Positions 24,991 through 35,430 are shown, counted from the first letter of the stretch. The stretch: 64,000 nucleotides of DNA from Zoogloeaceae bacterium (GCA_024235655.1 JACKLY010000005.1:1-64000); one strand, 5' to 3'. A program made the numbers and translations. Notes: generated by a model not told the origin, from the letters alone.

Positions 24991-26634
24991 ATGAACATGA
25001 TTAATCGTCTGACAATCGGGCAGCAGCTGACGCTGGCCTTTGCCGTGGTGGTCGGCCTGTTCGTCGCGGTGGCGGCGTGGACAGCCTTCAGTCTGGCCCG
25101 CGTCGACCGTGCCGCGGAACGCATTGCCTCGGTCTCGCTGGCCAAGGAAGCGTACATAGCGCAGCTGGCCGATGCCTTTCAGCAGATGCAGACGGCGGTG
25201 AGGAACAACATCATCTTCACCGACACCGAGGTGATGAAGCGCGAGCAGGCCGTTTATCTCGCCGAAAAGAAGCGCTTCATCGGCGCCCTGCAGGGGCTGG
25301 AGAAGATCGCCGCCGAGAGCGAGGCCGACAGCGCCGAGCGCGACCTGCTGCGGCGCATCGCGAGCGGCTTCGAGGCGGCGGTGGTGCCGCAGGACAAGGC
25401 GATGGAAGAAGCCATGCAGTTCCTCTCCAGCGTCGCCATGGGCATCCTGCAGAACGACGGTGGGCCGAAGATGCAGAAGGTGGCGGCGGCGATTGGTGAG
25501 GCGCGGCAGCTGGTGCAGGCACAAAGCCGGGAGCGGGCGGCCGATATCGCCGGCGAGTCGGCCCGTACCCGCGTCGTCACGCTGTCGCTGGCCGGGGTGG
25601 CGGCGCTGGTGGCGGCGGTACTCGGCGTCTGGCTGACCGCCAGCGTGCGCGGCCCCCTCGCGGAAACAGTGACCCTGATGGAGCGAATGGCGGCGGGCGA
25701 CCTCACCGGTCGCGTCTCCGGCAGCGGCGGTCGCGAGATCCAGCGCGTGCAGCAGGCAGCGGCGCGCACGGCGAGCGAGCTGACGCGTATCCTCGCCGGC
25801 ATGCGCGGCGACGCGACACGGCTGAAGCGCGCTGCGTCGAACCTGTCGGGCGCTGCCGAAGGCACCGGGCGTGGCTCGCGCCTGCAGGTCGAGGCCGCCG
25901 GTGCGATGGCAACAACGCTGCAGGAGATGGTCGAGCGCATCGAGCACATTGCCGGGCTCGGCAGCGAGGCGCAGACCGTGTCGGCCGATGCCGGACGGCA
26001 AGCCGCCGTCGGCGCCGATCTGATCCGTTCGATGGTCGACGAAATCCATTCGATCTCAGCGCTGGTCAGCGAATCGGCAGCGACAGTGTCAACGCTGGGT
26101 CAGGATTCGGAAAAGATCTCGAAGATCACCGTTGTCATCCGCGACGTCGCCGACCAGACCAACCTGCTGGCGTTGAACGCGGCGATCGAGGCGGCGCGCG
26201 CCGGTGAGGCCGGGCGCGGTTTCGCCGTCGTTGCTGACGAGGTGAGGAAGCTGGCCGAGACGACCAACCACTCGGCGCGCGAGATCGCCGAAATGATCGC
26301 CGCCATCCAGGGCGGCACGCGTTCGATGGCGACGCAGATGGAGCGCTCGGTCGAGCGCGTCGAGGCCGGCCTGCAGGTGGCCACCGCCGCCGGCGACGCG
26401 ATGGCGGCAATCGATGCCGGTGCGGCACGGGTGATCGCGGTGATCGACGAGGTATCGTCGGCGCTGCACGAGCAATCCGGGGCCAGCCACGAAGTGTCGG
26501 GACGGGTCGAGCGCATCGTCGAGATGATCGGCCAGAACGACCGGGCGACGGCGGCTGTGGCCGATACGGCACGCGAGCTTGATCAGCTGGCCGGCTCGCT
26601 GGAAACCGGTCTCGCCCATTTCCGGACGGCGTGA
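24991..26634 (+). CDS. Methyl-accepting chemotaxis protein
   Basis: A 547-residue chemoreceptor. The first membrane helix is at about residues 12-35, followed by a helical periplasmic domain of the four-helix-bundle type (to about 185), a second helix (VVTLSLAGVAALVAAVLGVW), a HAMP region and the long coiled-coil signalling domain. The hairpin tip QTNLLALNAAIEAARAGEAG (about residue 388) binds CheA/CheW. ATG 24991 is favoured over ATG 24976 because GAGGGA lies seven bases upstream. Codons are strikingly GC-rich. Its position among glutamate/aspartate genes suggests taxis to acidic amino acids; no C-terminal CheR-tether pentapeptide is seen. Confidence 0.93.
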   Translation: MNMINRLTIGQQLTLAFAVVVGLFVAVAAWTAFSLARVDRAAERIASVSLAKEAYIAQLADAFQQMQTAVRNNIIFTDTEVMKREQAVYLAEKKRFIGALQGLEKIAAESEADSAERDLLRRIASGFEAAVVPQDKAMEEAMQFLSSVAMGILQNDGGPKMQKVAAAIGEARQLVQAQSRERAADIAGESARTRVVTLSLAGVAALVAAVLGVWLTASVRGPLAETVTLMERMAAGDLTGRVSGSGGREIQRVQQAAARTASELTRILAGMRGDATRLKRAASNLSGAAEGTGRGSRLQVEAAGAMATTLQEMVERIEHIAGLGSEAQTVSADAGRQAAVGADLIRSMVDEIHSISALVSESAATVSTLGQDSEKISKITVVIRDVADQTNLLALNAAIEAARAGEAGRGFAVVADEVRKLAETTNHSAREIAEMIAAIQGGTRSMATQMERSVERVEAGLQVATAAGDAMAAIDAGAARVIAVIDEVSSALHEQSGASHEVSGRVERIVEMIGQNDRATAAVADTARELDQLAGSLETGLAHFRTA

Positions 26635-26891
26635 GCTTGGAACAGGCCCTGTACAAGCTGACTGTCCGCTTTTTCCTCGGCGGACGGGTCAATCGGGCGA
26701 CGATGAGCAACCCCTTGTCGAAGAAACCACGCTTCTTTTCGCTGGCCTCCGGGCTGGGCGAGGCGCACGCCTGCGATGAGGCGCGACGGGCCTATGCCTA
26801 TCCCATTTCACTACTGACCCGGTTTCTGCTCGTCTGCATCGGCGTCCAGATCATCGGCTCGGGCATCCGCAGCTTCATTGCCGGTACCTGA
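26631..26891 (+). CDS. Small protein with one C-terminal membrane helix, possibly a MarC-like remnant
   Basis: An 86-residue frame starting with GTG at 26631, which overlaps the chemoreceptor stop (GTGA). An internal ATG at 26703 would give 62 residues. The last 30 residues, ISLLTRFLLVCIGVQIIGSG and onward, form a membrane helix that resembles the C-terminal helix of MarC-family proteins (LTR...L..IGVQ...G). The first 55 residues are polar and unlike any family I know. It is either a real small membrane protein or a fragment of a lost marC gene; I cannot decide from sequence. Confidence 0.4.
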   Translation: MSLEQALYKLTVRFFLGGRVNRATMSNPLSKKPRFFSLASGLGEAHACDEARRAYAYPISLLTRFLLVCIGVQIIGSGIRSFIAGT

Positions 26892-26944
26892 AGGCAAACA
26901 AGTTTTCGAACCACTCTCCAAACCAAACGAGACAACAGGACATC

Positions 26945-28348
26945 ATGAGCGCAACACGCATCGAGCACGACCTTCTTGGCGACAGCCCCGTTCCCAGCCA
27001 CGCCTACTGGGGTATCCATACGCTGCGCGCGATCGAGAATTACCCGATCACCGGCAAGACGATCGGCAGCTATCCCGAACTGATCCAGGCGCTGGCACTG
27101 GTCAAGCAGTCGGCGGCGCTGGCGCATCGCGAGCTGGGACACCTCGATGCCGCGCGTGCGAACGCGATCATTGCCGCCTGCAAGGAGATCAGCGGTGGCA
27201 AGCTGCACGACCAGTTTGTCGTCGACGTGATCCAGGGCGGCGCCGGCACCTCGACCAATATGAACGCCAACGAGGTGATCGCCAACCGCGCCCTCGAACT
27301 GCTCGGGCGCAAGAAGGGCGATTACGCTCACCTGCACCCGATCAACCACGTGAACATGTCGCAGAGCACCAACGATGTCTATCCAACGGCGTTGCGCGTC
27401 GCCACCTGCTTTGCCATCGGCAACCTGCTGACGGCGATGGCCGGCCTGCGTCACGCTTTCGAGCAGAAGGCGGAAGAGTTCAGCGATGTGCTCAAAATCG
27501 GTCGCACGCAGCTGCAGGACGCGGTGCCGATGACCCTCGGGCAGGAGTTCTCGACCTACGCGGTGATGCTGGGCGAGGATGAGGCCCGGCTGGCCGAGGC
27601 GATTGCGCTGGTGCGTGAGATCAACCTTGGCGCGACGGCGATCGGCACCGGCATCAATACCGATATCCGCTACGCAAAGCTGGCGATCCGCCATCTTTCA
27701 GAGCTTTCCGGTCTGCCGCTGGAGGCAGCGCCGAACCTGATCGAGGCGACCCAGGACTGCGGCGCCTTCGTGCAGATTTCCGGCGTCCTCAAGCGCATCG
27801 CCTGCAAGCTGTCGAAGACCTGCAACGACCTGCGCCTGCTCTCCAGCGGCCCGCAGGCAGGTTTCAATGAAATCAACTTGCCGCCACGCGCGGCCGGGTC
27901 GTCGATCATGCCGGGCAAGGTGAATCCGGTGATCCCGGAGGTGGTCAACCAGATTGCCTTTGAAGTCATCGGCAACGATGTCACCATCACCATGGCTGCC
28001 GAAGGCGGGCAGCTGCAGCTCAATGCCTTCGAACCGATTATCGGCCACAGCCTGTTCAAGAGCGTCGAGCATCTCGCCGCCGGCTGCCGTACGCTGACGC
28101 AGCATTGTGTGGTCGGCATCACCGCCAACCGCGAACTGCTCGCCGAGCGCGTCCGCACCTCAGCCGGTCTGGCGACGGCCCTCAATCCTTACCTCGGTTA
28201 TGAGAACGCTACGCGCATTGCGCAGGAGGCCTTGCGTACGCAACGCGGCGTCGCCGAGCTGGTCGAGGGAATGGGGCTGATGTCGGCCGAGGAACTGGCC
28301 GCCGTTCTCCGCCCGGAAGTTCTCACGGCGCCACGAACGCCGGCCTGA
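26945..28348 (+). CDS. aspA: Aspartate ammonia-lyase
   Basis: A 467-residue member of the fumarase/aspartase superfamily that deaminates aspartate to fumarate and ammonia. The N-terminus RIEHDLLGDSPVPSHAYWGI and the HTLRAIENYPIT stretch favour aspartase over fumarase. Substrate regions are GGAGTSTNMNANEVIANRAL, HVNMSQSTNDVYPTALR and the superfamily signature GSSIMPGKVNPVIPE. It lies downstream of the acidic-amino-acid transporter, so imported aspartate can enter the citric acid cycle as fumarate. sucCD are 4 kb further on. Confidence 0.94.
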   Translation: MSATRIEHDLLGDSPVPSHAYWGIHTLRAIENYPITGKTIGSYPELIQALALVKQSAALAHRELGHLDAARANAIIAACKEISGGKLHDQFVVDVIQGGAGTSTNMNANEVIANRALELLGRKKGDYAHLHPINHVNMSQSTNDVYPTALRVATCFAIGNLLTAMAGLRHAFEQKAEEFSDVLKIGRTQLQDAVPMTLGQEFSTYAVMLGEDEARLAEAIALVREINLGATAIGTGINTDIRYAKLAIRHLSELSGLPLEAAPNLIEATQDCGAFVQISGVLKRIACKLSKTCNDLRLLSSGPQAGFNEINLPPRAAGSSIMPGKVNPVIPEVVNQIAFEVIGNDVTITMAAEGGQLQLNAFEPIIGHSLFKSVEHLAAGCRTLTQHCVVGITANRELLAERVRTSAGLATALNPYLGYENATRIAQEALRTQRGVAELVEGMGLMSAEELAAVLRPEVLTAPRTPA

Positions 28349-28449
28349 GGCCGCGACGCATGCCTTCGTCCGATGCGGCGGAAGAATGGACGGGTAAGGC
28401 GGTGCAGGCCGTACAATGGCAGCTGCACCCGTCCCCGCCCCGACGACCA

Positions 28450-30408
28450 ATGATTACGCCGATTCCGCAACGAGGGTTTCCCGCCGTGAGCCGCCGCAAG
28501 TCCGTCGGCGCCGCCGGTATTGTCCTGATACTGGCGACTGCGGCGCTGGCCGGTTATCTGGTGGCCGATCATTTCGGCATGCGCGCGTTGCGCAGCGAGG
28601 CCCAGCACCGCCTCGACCTGCTCGCCGGCGCGATCGACAGCGAGGTGACGCGGGTTACGCACCTGCCCGGCGTGCTCGCGCTCAACACCGATGTGCTCGC
28701 CCTGTTGCGGCAAGCGCCGGGCGAGCTTGGCGCGCAGCAGCGGATCGTCAATCGCTACCTTGAGCAACTGAGCGCGCAGCAGGTAGACAGCCTCGCGGTA
28801 TTCGTCATGGATACAACTGGCCGCGTGGTCGCGTCGAGCGACTGGATTCTGACCGACAACCTGCTTGGCGAGGATCTGTCGCGACGTCCGTTTTTCCGGG
28901 CCGCGATCGGTGGCTCGCCCTACCGGCAATATGCGGTCGATGGCGTTCGCGACGAGCCCGGCTATTTTTTTGCGCAGCCGATCCGCGACGAAACCCGGGA
29001 CTGGAAGATCGTCGGCGTCGCCGTGCTGAAGGCGAGCATTCGCGGCGTCGAGCGGCACTGGCTGGCAAACGACGCGCCCGCCCTGGTCGCCGACGGCAAC
29101 GGCGTCGTGCTGCTTTCCGCCCCCCCCGAGTGGCGCTATGCAACGCTGCAGCCGCTTCCCGGCGAGCAGGTCAGCGAACTAGTCAGGGCGCAGTTCGACG
29201 GCCGCCAGCTGGGGGTGCTGACGCTGGGCATCGACGTACGTCGCGCCGAAACGGGTGAGGTCATCGAGTTTTCCGGGCGGGCGGCCAAGGCCGCCGACGT
29301 CGCCATGCGCGGCCCTCGTTTTCTTGCCATGAGTCGCAACATACCGGGAACGGCCTGGCACCTGGTCGTTTTCTCCAGCATGCGCGGCCTGCGCTCCCAG
29401 TCGGCGACCTACGCTGCGCTGGCGACGCTGGCGACGGCGGCGCTGATCCTGTGGGGTTTGTATGTTCGTCAGCGGCGGCGGGTTCTGCAGACCCGGCTGG
29501 CGACCCAGGCCGTGCTCGAGGCGGCGAACCGGGAACTGGAACACAAAGTGGCCGAGCGCACCGCCGATCTGACGCGCACCGTGCAATCGCTGGAGGCCGA
29601 AGTGAGCGAGCGCCTGCTCGCCGAGCAGACCCTGCGCGCAGCACAGGAGGAACTGGTGCAGGCCGGCAAGCTGGCGGTGCTTGGGCAGCTGGCGACCGGC
29701 ATCACGCACGAATTGAACCAGCCGCTGGGCGCGGTGCGCACACTGGCCGGCAACGCAATTACCTTCATGCAGCGCGGCGAAACCGACAGCGCCGAAAAGA
29801 ACCTGCGCATCGTCTGCAACCTGACCGACCAGATGGGCAGCATCATTACGCCACTGAAAACTTTTGCCCGCAAATCGCCGGCAGTGCCGAGCCGGGTGGA
29901 CGTTGCCCATGTCGTCGGCAGTGCGCTGTTCCTGCTCGACCAGCCCCTGCGCAACGCCGGGGTCGAGGTTGAGAACCGCTGCCTCGCCGATGCGCTTTTT
30001 GCCTGGTGCGATGCCAATCGGCTGCAGCAGGTGCTGATCAACCTGATTGGCAACGCCGCCGACGCGATGAATGATCGCCGTGAGCGGCGGTTGGAGATCG
30101 ACGCCGTGAAGCACGACGACGGGCGAGTTGCGCTGTCGGTTGCCGATACGGGCTGCGGTTTGCCCGGCGATGTCCTCGATCGCCTGTTCGAACCTTTTTT
30201 CACCACCAAGGGCGCCGGCGAAGGGCTGGGGCTGGGCCTGGCGATCTCACGCGACATCGTGCGCGATTTTGGCGGAGAACTACTCGCAGAAAACCGTCCT
30301 GGCGGCGGTGCACGGTTTACCATCGTGCTTCCCGTCGATGCAGAGGCGGACGGCGGAGACGGCAGAGACGGTGTCCGTCAAACGAAAGATGCAACGAAAG
30401 ATGAATAA
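28450..30408 (+). CDS. Membrane sensor histidine kinase, DctB/AauS type
   Basis: A 652-residue kinase with a membrane helix near the N-terminus (VGAAGIVLILATAALAGYLV), a periplasmic sensor of about 250 residues of the DctB double-PAS type, and a second helix near ATYAALATLATAALILWGLY. A coiled linker leads to the HisKA box with phosphorylated His420 (ITHELNQPLGAV) and an ATPase domain with NLIGNAADAM, DTGCGLPG and GEGLGLGLAIS. The upstream in-frame ATG at 28360 lacks homology, so I start at 28450. It partners the sigma-54 activator two bases downstream; the likely signal is an extracellular dicarboxylate or acidic amino acid. Confidence 0.9.
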   Translation: MITPIPQRGFPAVSRRKSVGAAGIVLILATAALAGYLVADHFGMRALRSEAQHRLDLLAGAIDSEVTRVTHLPGVLALNTDVLALLRQAPGELGAQQRIVNRYLEQLSAQQVDSLAVFVMDTTGRVVASSDWILTDNLLGEDLSRRPFFRAAIGGSPYRQYAVDGVRDEPGYFFAQPIRDETRDWKIVGVAVLKASIRGVERHWLANDAPALVADGNGVVLLSAPPEWRYATLQPLPGEQVSELVRAQFDGRQLGVLTLGIDVRRAETGEVIEFSGRAAKAADVAMRGPRFLAMSRNIPGTAWHLVVFSSMRGLRSQSATYAALATLATAALILWGLYVRQRRRVLQTRLATQAVLEAANRELEHKVAERTADLTRTVQSLEAEVSERLLAEQTLRAAQEELVQAGKLAVLGQLATGITHELNQPLGAVRTLAGNAITFMQRGETDSAEKNLRIVCNLTDQMGSIITPLKTFARKSPAVPSRVDVAHVVGSALFLLDQPLRNAGVEVENRCLADALFAWCDANRLQQVLINLIGNAADAMNDRRERRLEIDAVKHDDGRVALSVADTGCGLPGDVLDRLFEPFFTTKGAGEGLGLGLAISRDIVRDFGGELLAENRPGGGARFTIVLPVDAEADGGDGRDGVRQTKDATKDE

Positions 30409-30410
30409 CG

Positions 30411-31742
<1,332 letters not shown>

Positions 31743-31781
31743 GGGAGCCCCGATCCGCTAAAATACATAATTATGAATTTT

Positions 31782-31804
31782 GGCGAACGACTCGCCGCCT
31801 TTTT
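31782..31804 (+). terminator. Weak rho-independent terminator after the two-component genes
   Basis: GGCGA at 31782-31786 pairs with TCGCC at 31792-31796 around a five-base loop, followed after three bases by five T residues. The stem is short, so termination is probably partial. Confidence 0.45.
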
Positions 31805-31805
31805 A

Positions 31806-31814
31806 TGCTATTAT
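31806..31814 (+). promoter_or_regulatory. Extended -10 promoter candidate for the DUF2889 gene
   Basis: TGCTATTAT is an extended -10 element (TG-N-TATTAT). TTGGCG at 31780-31785 is too far upstream for a normal spacer, so the extended -10 would have to work largely alone. A start near 31821 would leave a leader of about 53 bases. Confidence 0.4.
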
Positions 31815-31873
31815 CGCGGCGACAATAAAAGCCCAAACAACGAAGTAACGTTTTCCTCCCCCGGAAATTCAAT

Positions 31874-32428
31874 ATGCCACTGCCGCCTCCCAGTGCCGAG
31901 CGCAAGCTGATGCACCTGCGCAGCGTCCAGCTGAATGGGTACAAGCGCGTCGACAATCGCTGGGATATCGAAGCCCGGATCACCGATACCAAGAATCACG
32001 ACTACCCCATTTCGTCGAAGACCATTGCCCAGGGCGACGCGGTGCACGACATGTGGGTTCGCATTACCATTGATCAGCAGATGAACATTCTCGAAGCGTG
32101 CGCCAGTAGCGATGCCGCCCCCTACGAGCAACTCTGCAAGTCGATTGCGCCGGATTATGGCAAGTATCTTGTCGGACTGAACCTGTTTCATGGGTTCCGC
32201 AAGGCAGTCAAGGAGCGCCTTTCGGGCATTCACGGCTGCTCGCATTTGACTGAATTGCTGATGTATTTGCCGACCGCCGCACTGCAGACTTTCGCCAGTG
32301 ATGTGCAGGACAATGCCGATAGCGGCCACAAGCCGTTTCAGCTGGATCGCTGCCATGCCCTGGAATCGCATTCGGAAGCGGTTCAGCGCTATTACCCGCG
32401 CTGGTATCGCGGCCAGAAAACCGGGTAG
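31874..32428 (+). CDS. DUF2889 domain protein
   Basis: A 184-residue cytoplasmic protein of the DUF2889 family, function unknown. The family pattern is visible: MHLRSVQLNGYKRVDNRWDI near the N-terminus, then ITDTKNHDYP, a GDAVHDMWVRITID stretch, and the C-terminal half with GCSHLTELLMYLPTAALQ. Conserved His, Asp and Cys residues in these motifs hint at metal or redox chemistry but nothing firmer. It stands alone between the two-component system and sucCD, with its own promoter candidate. Confidence 0.85.
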   Translation: MPLPPPSAERKLMHLRSVQLNGYKRVDNRWDIEARITDTKNHDYPISSKTIAQGDAVHDMWVRITIDQQMNILEACASSDAAPYEQLCKSIAPDYGKYLVGLNLFHGFRKAVKERLSGIHGCSHLTELLMYLPTAALQTFASDVQDNADSGHKPFQLDRCHALESHSEAVQRYYPRWYRGQKTG

Positions 32429-32493
32429 GTGCGCAACCTTCGGGTTCCACGCCTGCCTATTGCTCGCAACCTCAACTCAAGCAAGGAAAGCGC

Positions 32494-33654
32494 ATGAAGA
32501 TTCACGAATATCAGGGCAAACAAATCCTGAAGAAATTCGGCGTGACGGTTCCGCGCGGGATTCACTGCACGACCGTCGATGACGCAGTCAAGGCAGCTGA
32601 AACCCTGGGCGGCAGCGTCTGGGTGGTCAAGGCTCAGATTCACGCGGGTGGCCGCGGCAAGGGCGGCGGTGTCAAGGTCGCAACCTCGCTCGAAAAAGTT
32701 CGCGAGTACGCGGGCCAGATTCTCGGCATGCAGCTGATCACGCACCAGACCGGCCCGCAAGGCCAGAAGGTCCGTCACCTGCTGATCGAGGAAGGCGCTG
32801 ACATCAAGCACGAATACTATGTGGCTGCGCTGACCGACCGTGCGACCCAGTCCGTCGCCATCATGGCGTCGTACGAAGGCGGTATGGACATTGAAGAAGT
32901 CGCGCACAAGACCCCGGAAAAGATCGTCAAGGTCTTCGTGAACCCGCTGGTCGGTTTGACCGACGAGCAGGCGCTGACCCTGGCCAAGGGCATGGGCATG
33001 AACGAAGCCTCGATTCCGCAGTGTGTCGAAACGCTGAAGAATCTGTACACCTGCTACATGGAAACCGACGCGTCGCTGGCTGAAATCAACCCGCTGATCC
33101 ACGAAGGTGACGGCACAGTCAAGGCGCTCGATGCCAAGTTCAACTTCGATTCCAATGCCCTCTACCGTCAGGAAGAGATCGTCGCCATGCGCGACCTGGA
33201 CGAAGAAGATGCGGACGAAATAGAAGCCTCGAAATTCGACCTCGCCTACATCTCGCTCGACGGCAATATCGGCTGTCTGGTGAACGGTGCCGGCCTGGCC
33301 ATGGCGACCATGGACACGATCAAGCTGTTCGGCGCCGAGCCGGCAAACTTCCTTGACGTCGGCGGCGGCGCCACGACCGAGAAGGTGACCGAAGCGTTCA
33401 AGATCATGCTCAAGAACCCGAAGGTCAAGGGCATCCTGGTCAACATCTTCGGCGGCATCATGCGCTGTGACACCATCGCTACCGGCGTTGTTGCTGCAGC
33501 CAAGGAAACGCACCTCAGCGTTCCGCTGGTTGTGCGCATGAAGGGTACGAACGAAGATCTCGGCAAGCAGATCCTGAAGGACTCCGGTCTGCCGATCATC
33601 TCCGCCGATTCCATGGCCGAAGCCGCCACCAAAATCGTCGCTGCGGTCAAGTAA
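32494..33654 (+). CDS. sucC: Succinyl-CoA synthetase, beta subunit (ADP-forming)
   Basis: A 386-residue ATP-grasp subunit that, with SucD, interconverts succinyl-CoA and succinate with formation of ATP in the citric acid cycle. MKIHEYQGKQILKKFGV opens the protein, VKAQIHAGGRGKGGGVKVA is the nucleotide loop, EINPLI carries Mg ligands and VNIFGGIMRCDTIA lies near the C-terminus. AAGGA upstream of ATG 32494 is a good ribosome site, and sucD follows after 12 bases. Confidence 0.98.
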   Translation: MKIHEYQGKQILKKFGVTVPRGIHCTTVDDAVKAAETLGGSVWVVKAQIHAGGRGKGGGVKVATSLEKVREYAGQILGMQLITHQTGPQGQKVRHLLIEEGADIKHEYYVAALTDRATQSVAIMASYEGGMDIEEVAHKTPEKIVKVFVNPLVGLTDEQALTLAKGMGMNEASIPQCVETLKNLYTCYMETDASLAEINPLIHEGDGTVKALDAKFNFDSNALYRQEEIVAMRDLDEEDADEIEASKFDLAYISLDGNIGCLVNGAGLAMATMDTIKLFGAEPANFLDVGGGATTEKVTEAFKIMLKNPKVKGILVNIFGGIMRCDTIATGVVAAAKETHLSVPLVVRMKGTNEDLGKQILKDSGLPIISADSMAEAATKIVAAVK

Positions 33655-33666
33655 AGGAGTTATCGA

Positions 33667-34560
33667 ATGTCCATTTTCATCAATAAAGACACCAAGATCA
33701 TTACTCAGGGCATTACCGGCAAGACCGGCCAGTTCCATACCGAGAAGTGCATCGAATACGCAAACGGCAAGAACTGCTTCGTCGCTGGTGTGAACCCGAA
33801 GAAAGCCGGCGAAAAGATTTTTGATGTGCCAATCTTTGGTTCCGTCAAGGAAGCTGCCGCACAAACGGGCGCTACTGTTTCCGTTATTTATGTACCGCCC
33901 CCCGGTGCTGCTGCCGCCATCTGGGAAGCTGTTGAAGCCGACCTCGATCTGGCCATCTGCATTACCGAAGGCATCCCCGTCCGTGACATGCTGATGGTGC
34001 GCAACAAGATGAAGGAAAAGGAAGCCAAGGGTGGCAAGAAGACCCTGCTCCTCGGCCCGAACTGCCCCGGCCTGATTACCCCGGACGAAGTGAAGATCGG
34101 CATCATGCCGGGTCACATCCACAAGAAGGGTCGTATCGGTGTCGTTTCCCGTTCCGGCACGCTGACCTACGAAGCCGTCGGCCAGTTGACCGAACTGGGC
34201 CTTGGCCAGTCGTCCGCCGTCGGTATCGGCGGTGACCCGATCAACGGTCTGAAGCATATCGATGTCATGAAGGCCTTCAACGACGATCCGGATACCGACG
34301 CGGTCATCATGATCGGCGAAATCGGCGGCCCGGATGAAGCTGAAGCCGCCATGTGGTGCAAGGCCAACATGAAGAAGCCGATCGTCGGTTTCATCGCCGG
34401 CGTCACTGCTCCTGCTGGCAAGCGCATGGGTCATGCCGGCGCGCTGATTTCCGGTGGTGCCGATACGGCCGATGCCAAGCTCGCCATCATGGAAGAGTGT
34501 GGCTTCACCGTCACGCGCAACCCGTCGGAAATGGCCAAGCTGTTGAAGGCGCTGTTGTAA
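33667..34560 (+). CDS. sucD: Succinyl-CoA synthetase, alpha subunit
   Basis: A 297-residue subunit with a CoA-binding Rossmann domain (TQGITGKTGQFHTEKCIEYA) and the phosphohistidine loop GHAGALISGG, whose His carries the phosphate during turnover. LLGPNCPGLITPDEVKIGIM is also diagnostic. Preceded by an AAGGAG ribosome site and followed directly by a strong terminator, so sucCD form a simple two-gene operon. Confidence 0.98.
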   Translation: MSIFINKDTKIITQGITGKTGQFHTEKCIEYANGKNCFVAGVNPKKAGEKIFDVPIFGSVKEAAAQTGATVSVIYVPPPGAAAAIWEAVEADLDLAICITEGIPVRDMLMVRNKMKEKEAKGGKKTLLLGPNCPGLITPDEVKIGIMPGHIHKKGRIGVVSRSGTLTYEAVGQLTELGLGQSSAVGIGGDPINGLKHIDVMKAFNDDPDTDAVIMIGEIGGPDEAEAAMWCKANMKKPIVGFIAGVTAPAGKRMGHAGALISGGADTADAKLAIMEECGFTVTRNPSEMAKLLKALL

Positions 34561-34576
34561 GCCTGACGTTGTCGAC

Positions 34577-34608
34577 AAAAAAGGCAGACTTTCGGGTCTG
34601 CCTTTTTT
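34577..34608. terminator. Strong rho-independent terminator after sucD
   Basis: GGCAGAC at 34583-34589 pairs with GTCTGCC at 34596-34602 across a six-base loop, flanked by six A residues on the left and six T residues on the right. The flanks can pair too, and the element can act in both directions. Confidence 0.95.
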
Positions 34609-34671
34609 ATTTTCGTGATGAGTTAGTGCCGGATAATTTCCGGGAAATCCAGAGTCATTTTCAAGGTAACC

Positions 34672-35373
34672 GTGCCAGAAATCTTGTTTTCTACCGAATT
34701 CTGGATTGCCGTTGTCCAGATCATCATGATCGACATTGTTCTCTCCGGAGACAACGCGGTCGTGATTGCGCTGGCTTGCCGCAATCTCAGCCCGGAAATG
34801 CGCCGCAAGGGAATTCTCTGGGGGGTGGCGGGGGCCATATCCCTGCGCGTTGTTTTGACCATGATGGCGGCACTGGTCATGAATCTGCCCTGGTTGAAGC
34901 TCATTGGCGGTCTCTTGCTGATCTGGATCGGAGTCAAGTTGCTGTTGCCCGAAGACGACGATGGGCACGACATTTCGCCTTCCTCCCACCTCTGGGGGGC
35001 CATCCGTACCATCATCGTTGCCGATTTCGTCATGAGTCTGGACAACGTCATTGCGGTTGCCGGTGCTTCACATGGCAACCTGTCCCTGCTTGTTTTCGGT
35101 CTGCTGGTCAGCATTCCCCTGATCATCTGGTCAAGCCAGATGATTCTGCATCTGATGGAGCGCTGGCCGGTTGTGGTCATGCTCGGTGCCGGTCTGTTGG
35201 GCTGGGTGGCCGGCGCCATGATCTGGTCAGACCGTGGGCTTGCTGATCTTGTGGTGCAACTGCCTTCATGGATGCAACTCGTCGTTCCCGCATTGACTAC
35301 CATGCTGGTGATTGCTTCGGGGCAATGGGCCATGCATCGCCAAAAGCGCGGCAAACAGCGTGTCATCGAGTGA
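34672..35373 (+). CDS. TerC family integral membrane protein (YjbE-like)
   Basis: A 233-residue membrane protein with about seven helices. The two halves each carry the TerC acidic signature: IDIVLSGDNAVVIALAC and VADFVMSLDNVIAVAGASHG. The Asp-Asn pairs in these helices are thought to bind metal; homologues export Mn2+ or contribute to tellurite resistance. The start is GTG 34672 with AAGGT five bases upstream. The 60-base leader does not show the yybP-ykoY manganese riboswitch that often precedes such genes. It is monocistronic. Confidence 0.9.
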   Translation: MPEILFSTEFWIAVVQIIMIDIVLSGDNAVVIALACRNLSPEMRRKGILWGVAGAISLRVVLTMMAALVMNLPWLKLIGGLLLIWIGVKLLLPEDDDGHDISPSSHLWGAIRTIIVADFVMSLDNVIAVAGASHGNLSLLVFGLLVSIPLIIWSSQMILHLMERWPVVVMLGAGLLGWVAGAMIWSDRGLADLVVQLPSWMQLVVPALTTMLVIASGQWAMHRQKRGKQRVIE

Positions 35374-35401
35374 TTTCCAGTGCTTGCGACAGATGCGAAC
35401 A

Positions 35402-35430
35402 TTGACTGTTATGAGGCGGCACTGTAAAAA
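35402..35430 (+). promoter_or_regulatory. Sigma-70-type promoter candidate for the eight-gene signalling operon
   Basis: TTGACT at 35402-35407 and TAAAAA at 35425-35430 are separated by the ideal 17 bases. Transcription would begin near 35437, giving a leader of about 90 bases that contains a small hairpin (CGGTT-TTC-AACCG) shortly before the GGAGG ribosome site of the first gene. Confidence 0.5.

Noticed and set aside
34609..34671. Possible yybP-ykoY manganese riboswitch before the TerC-family gene.
   Set aside because: The leader is too short and lacks the conserved riboswitch core.
32392..34989. Very long open frame on the minus strand opposite sucCD.
   Set aside because: It is antisense to two certain genes, its translation is low-complexity in His/Asp/Gly with no motif, and GC-rich codon bias explains it.
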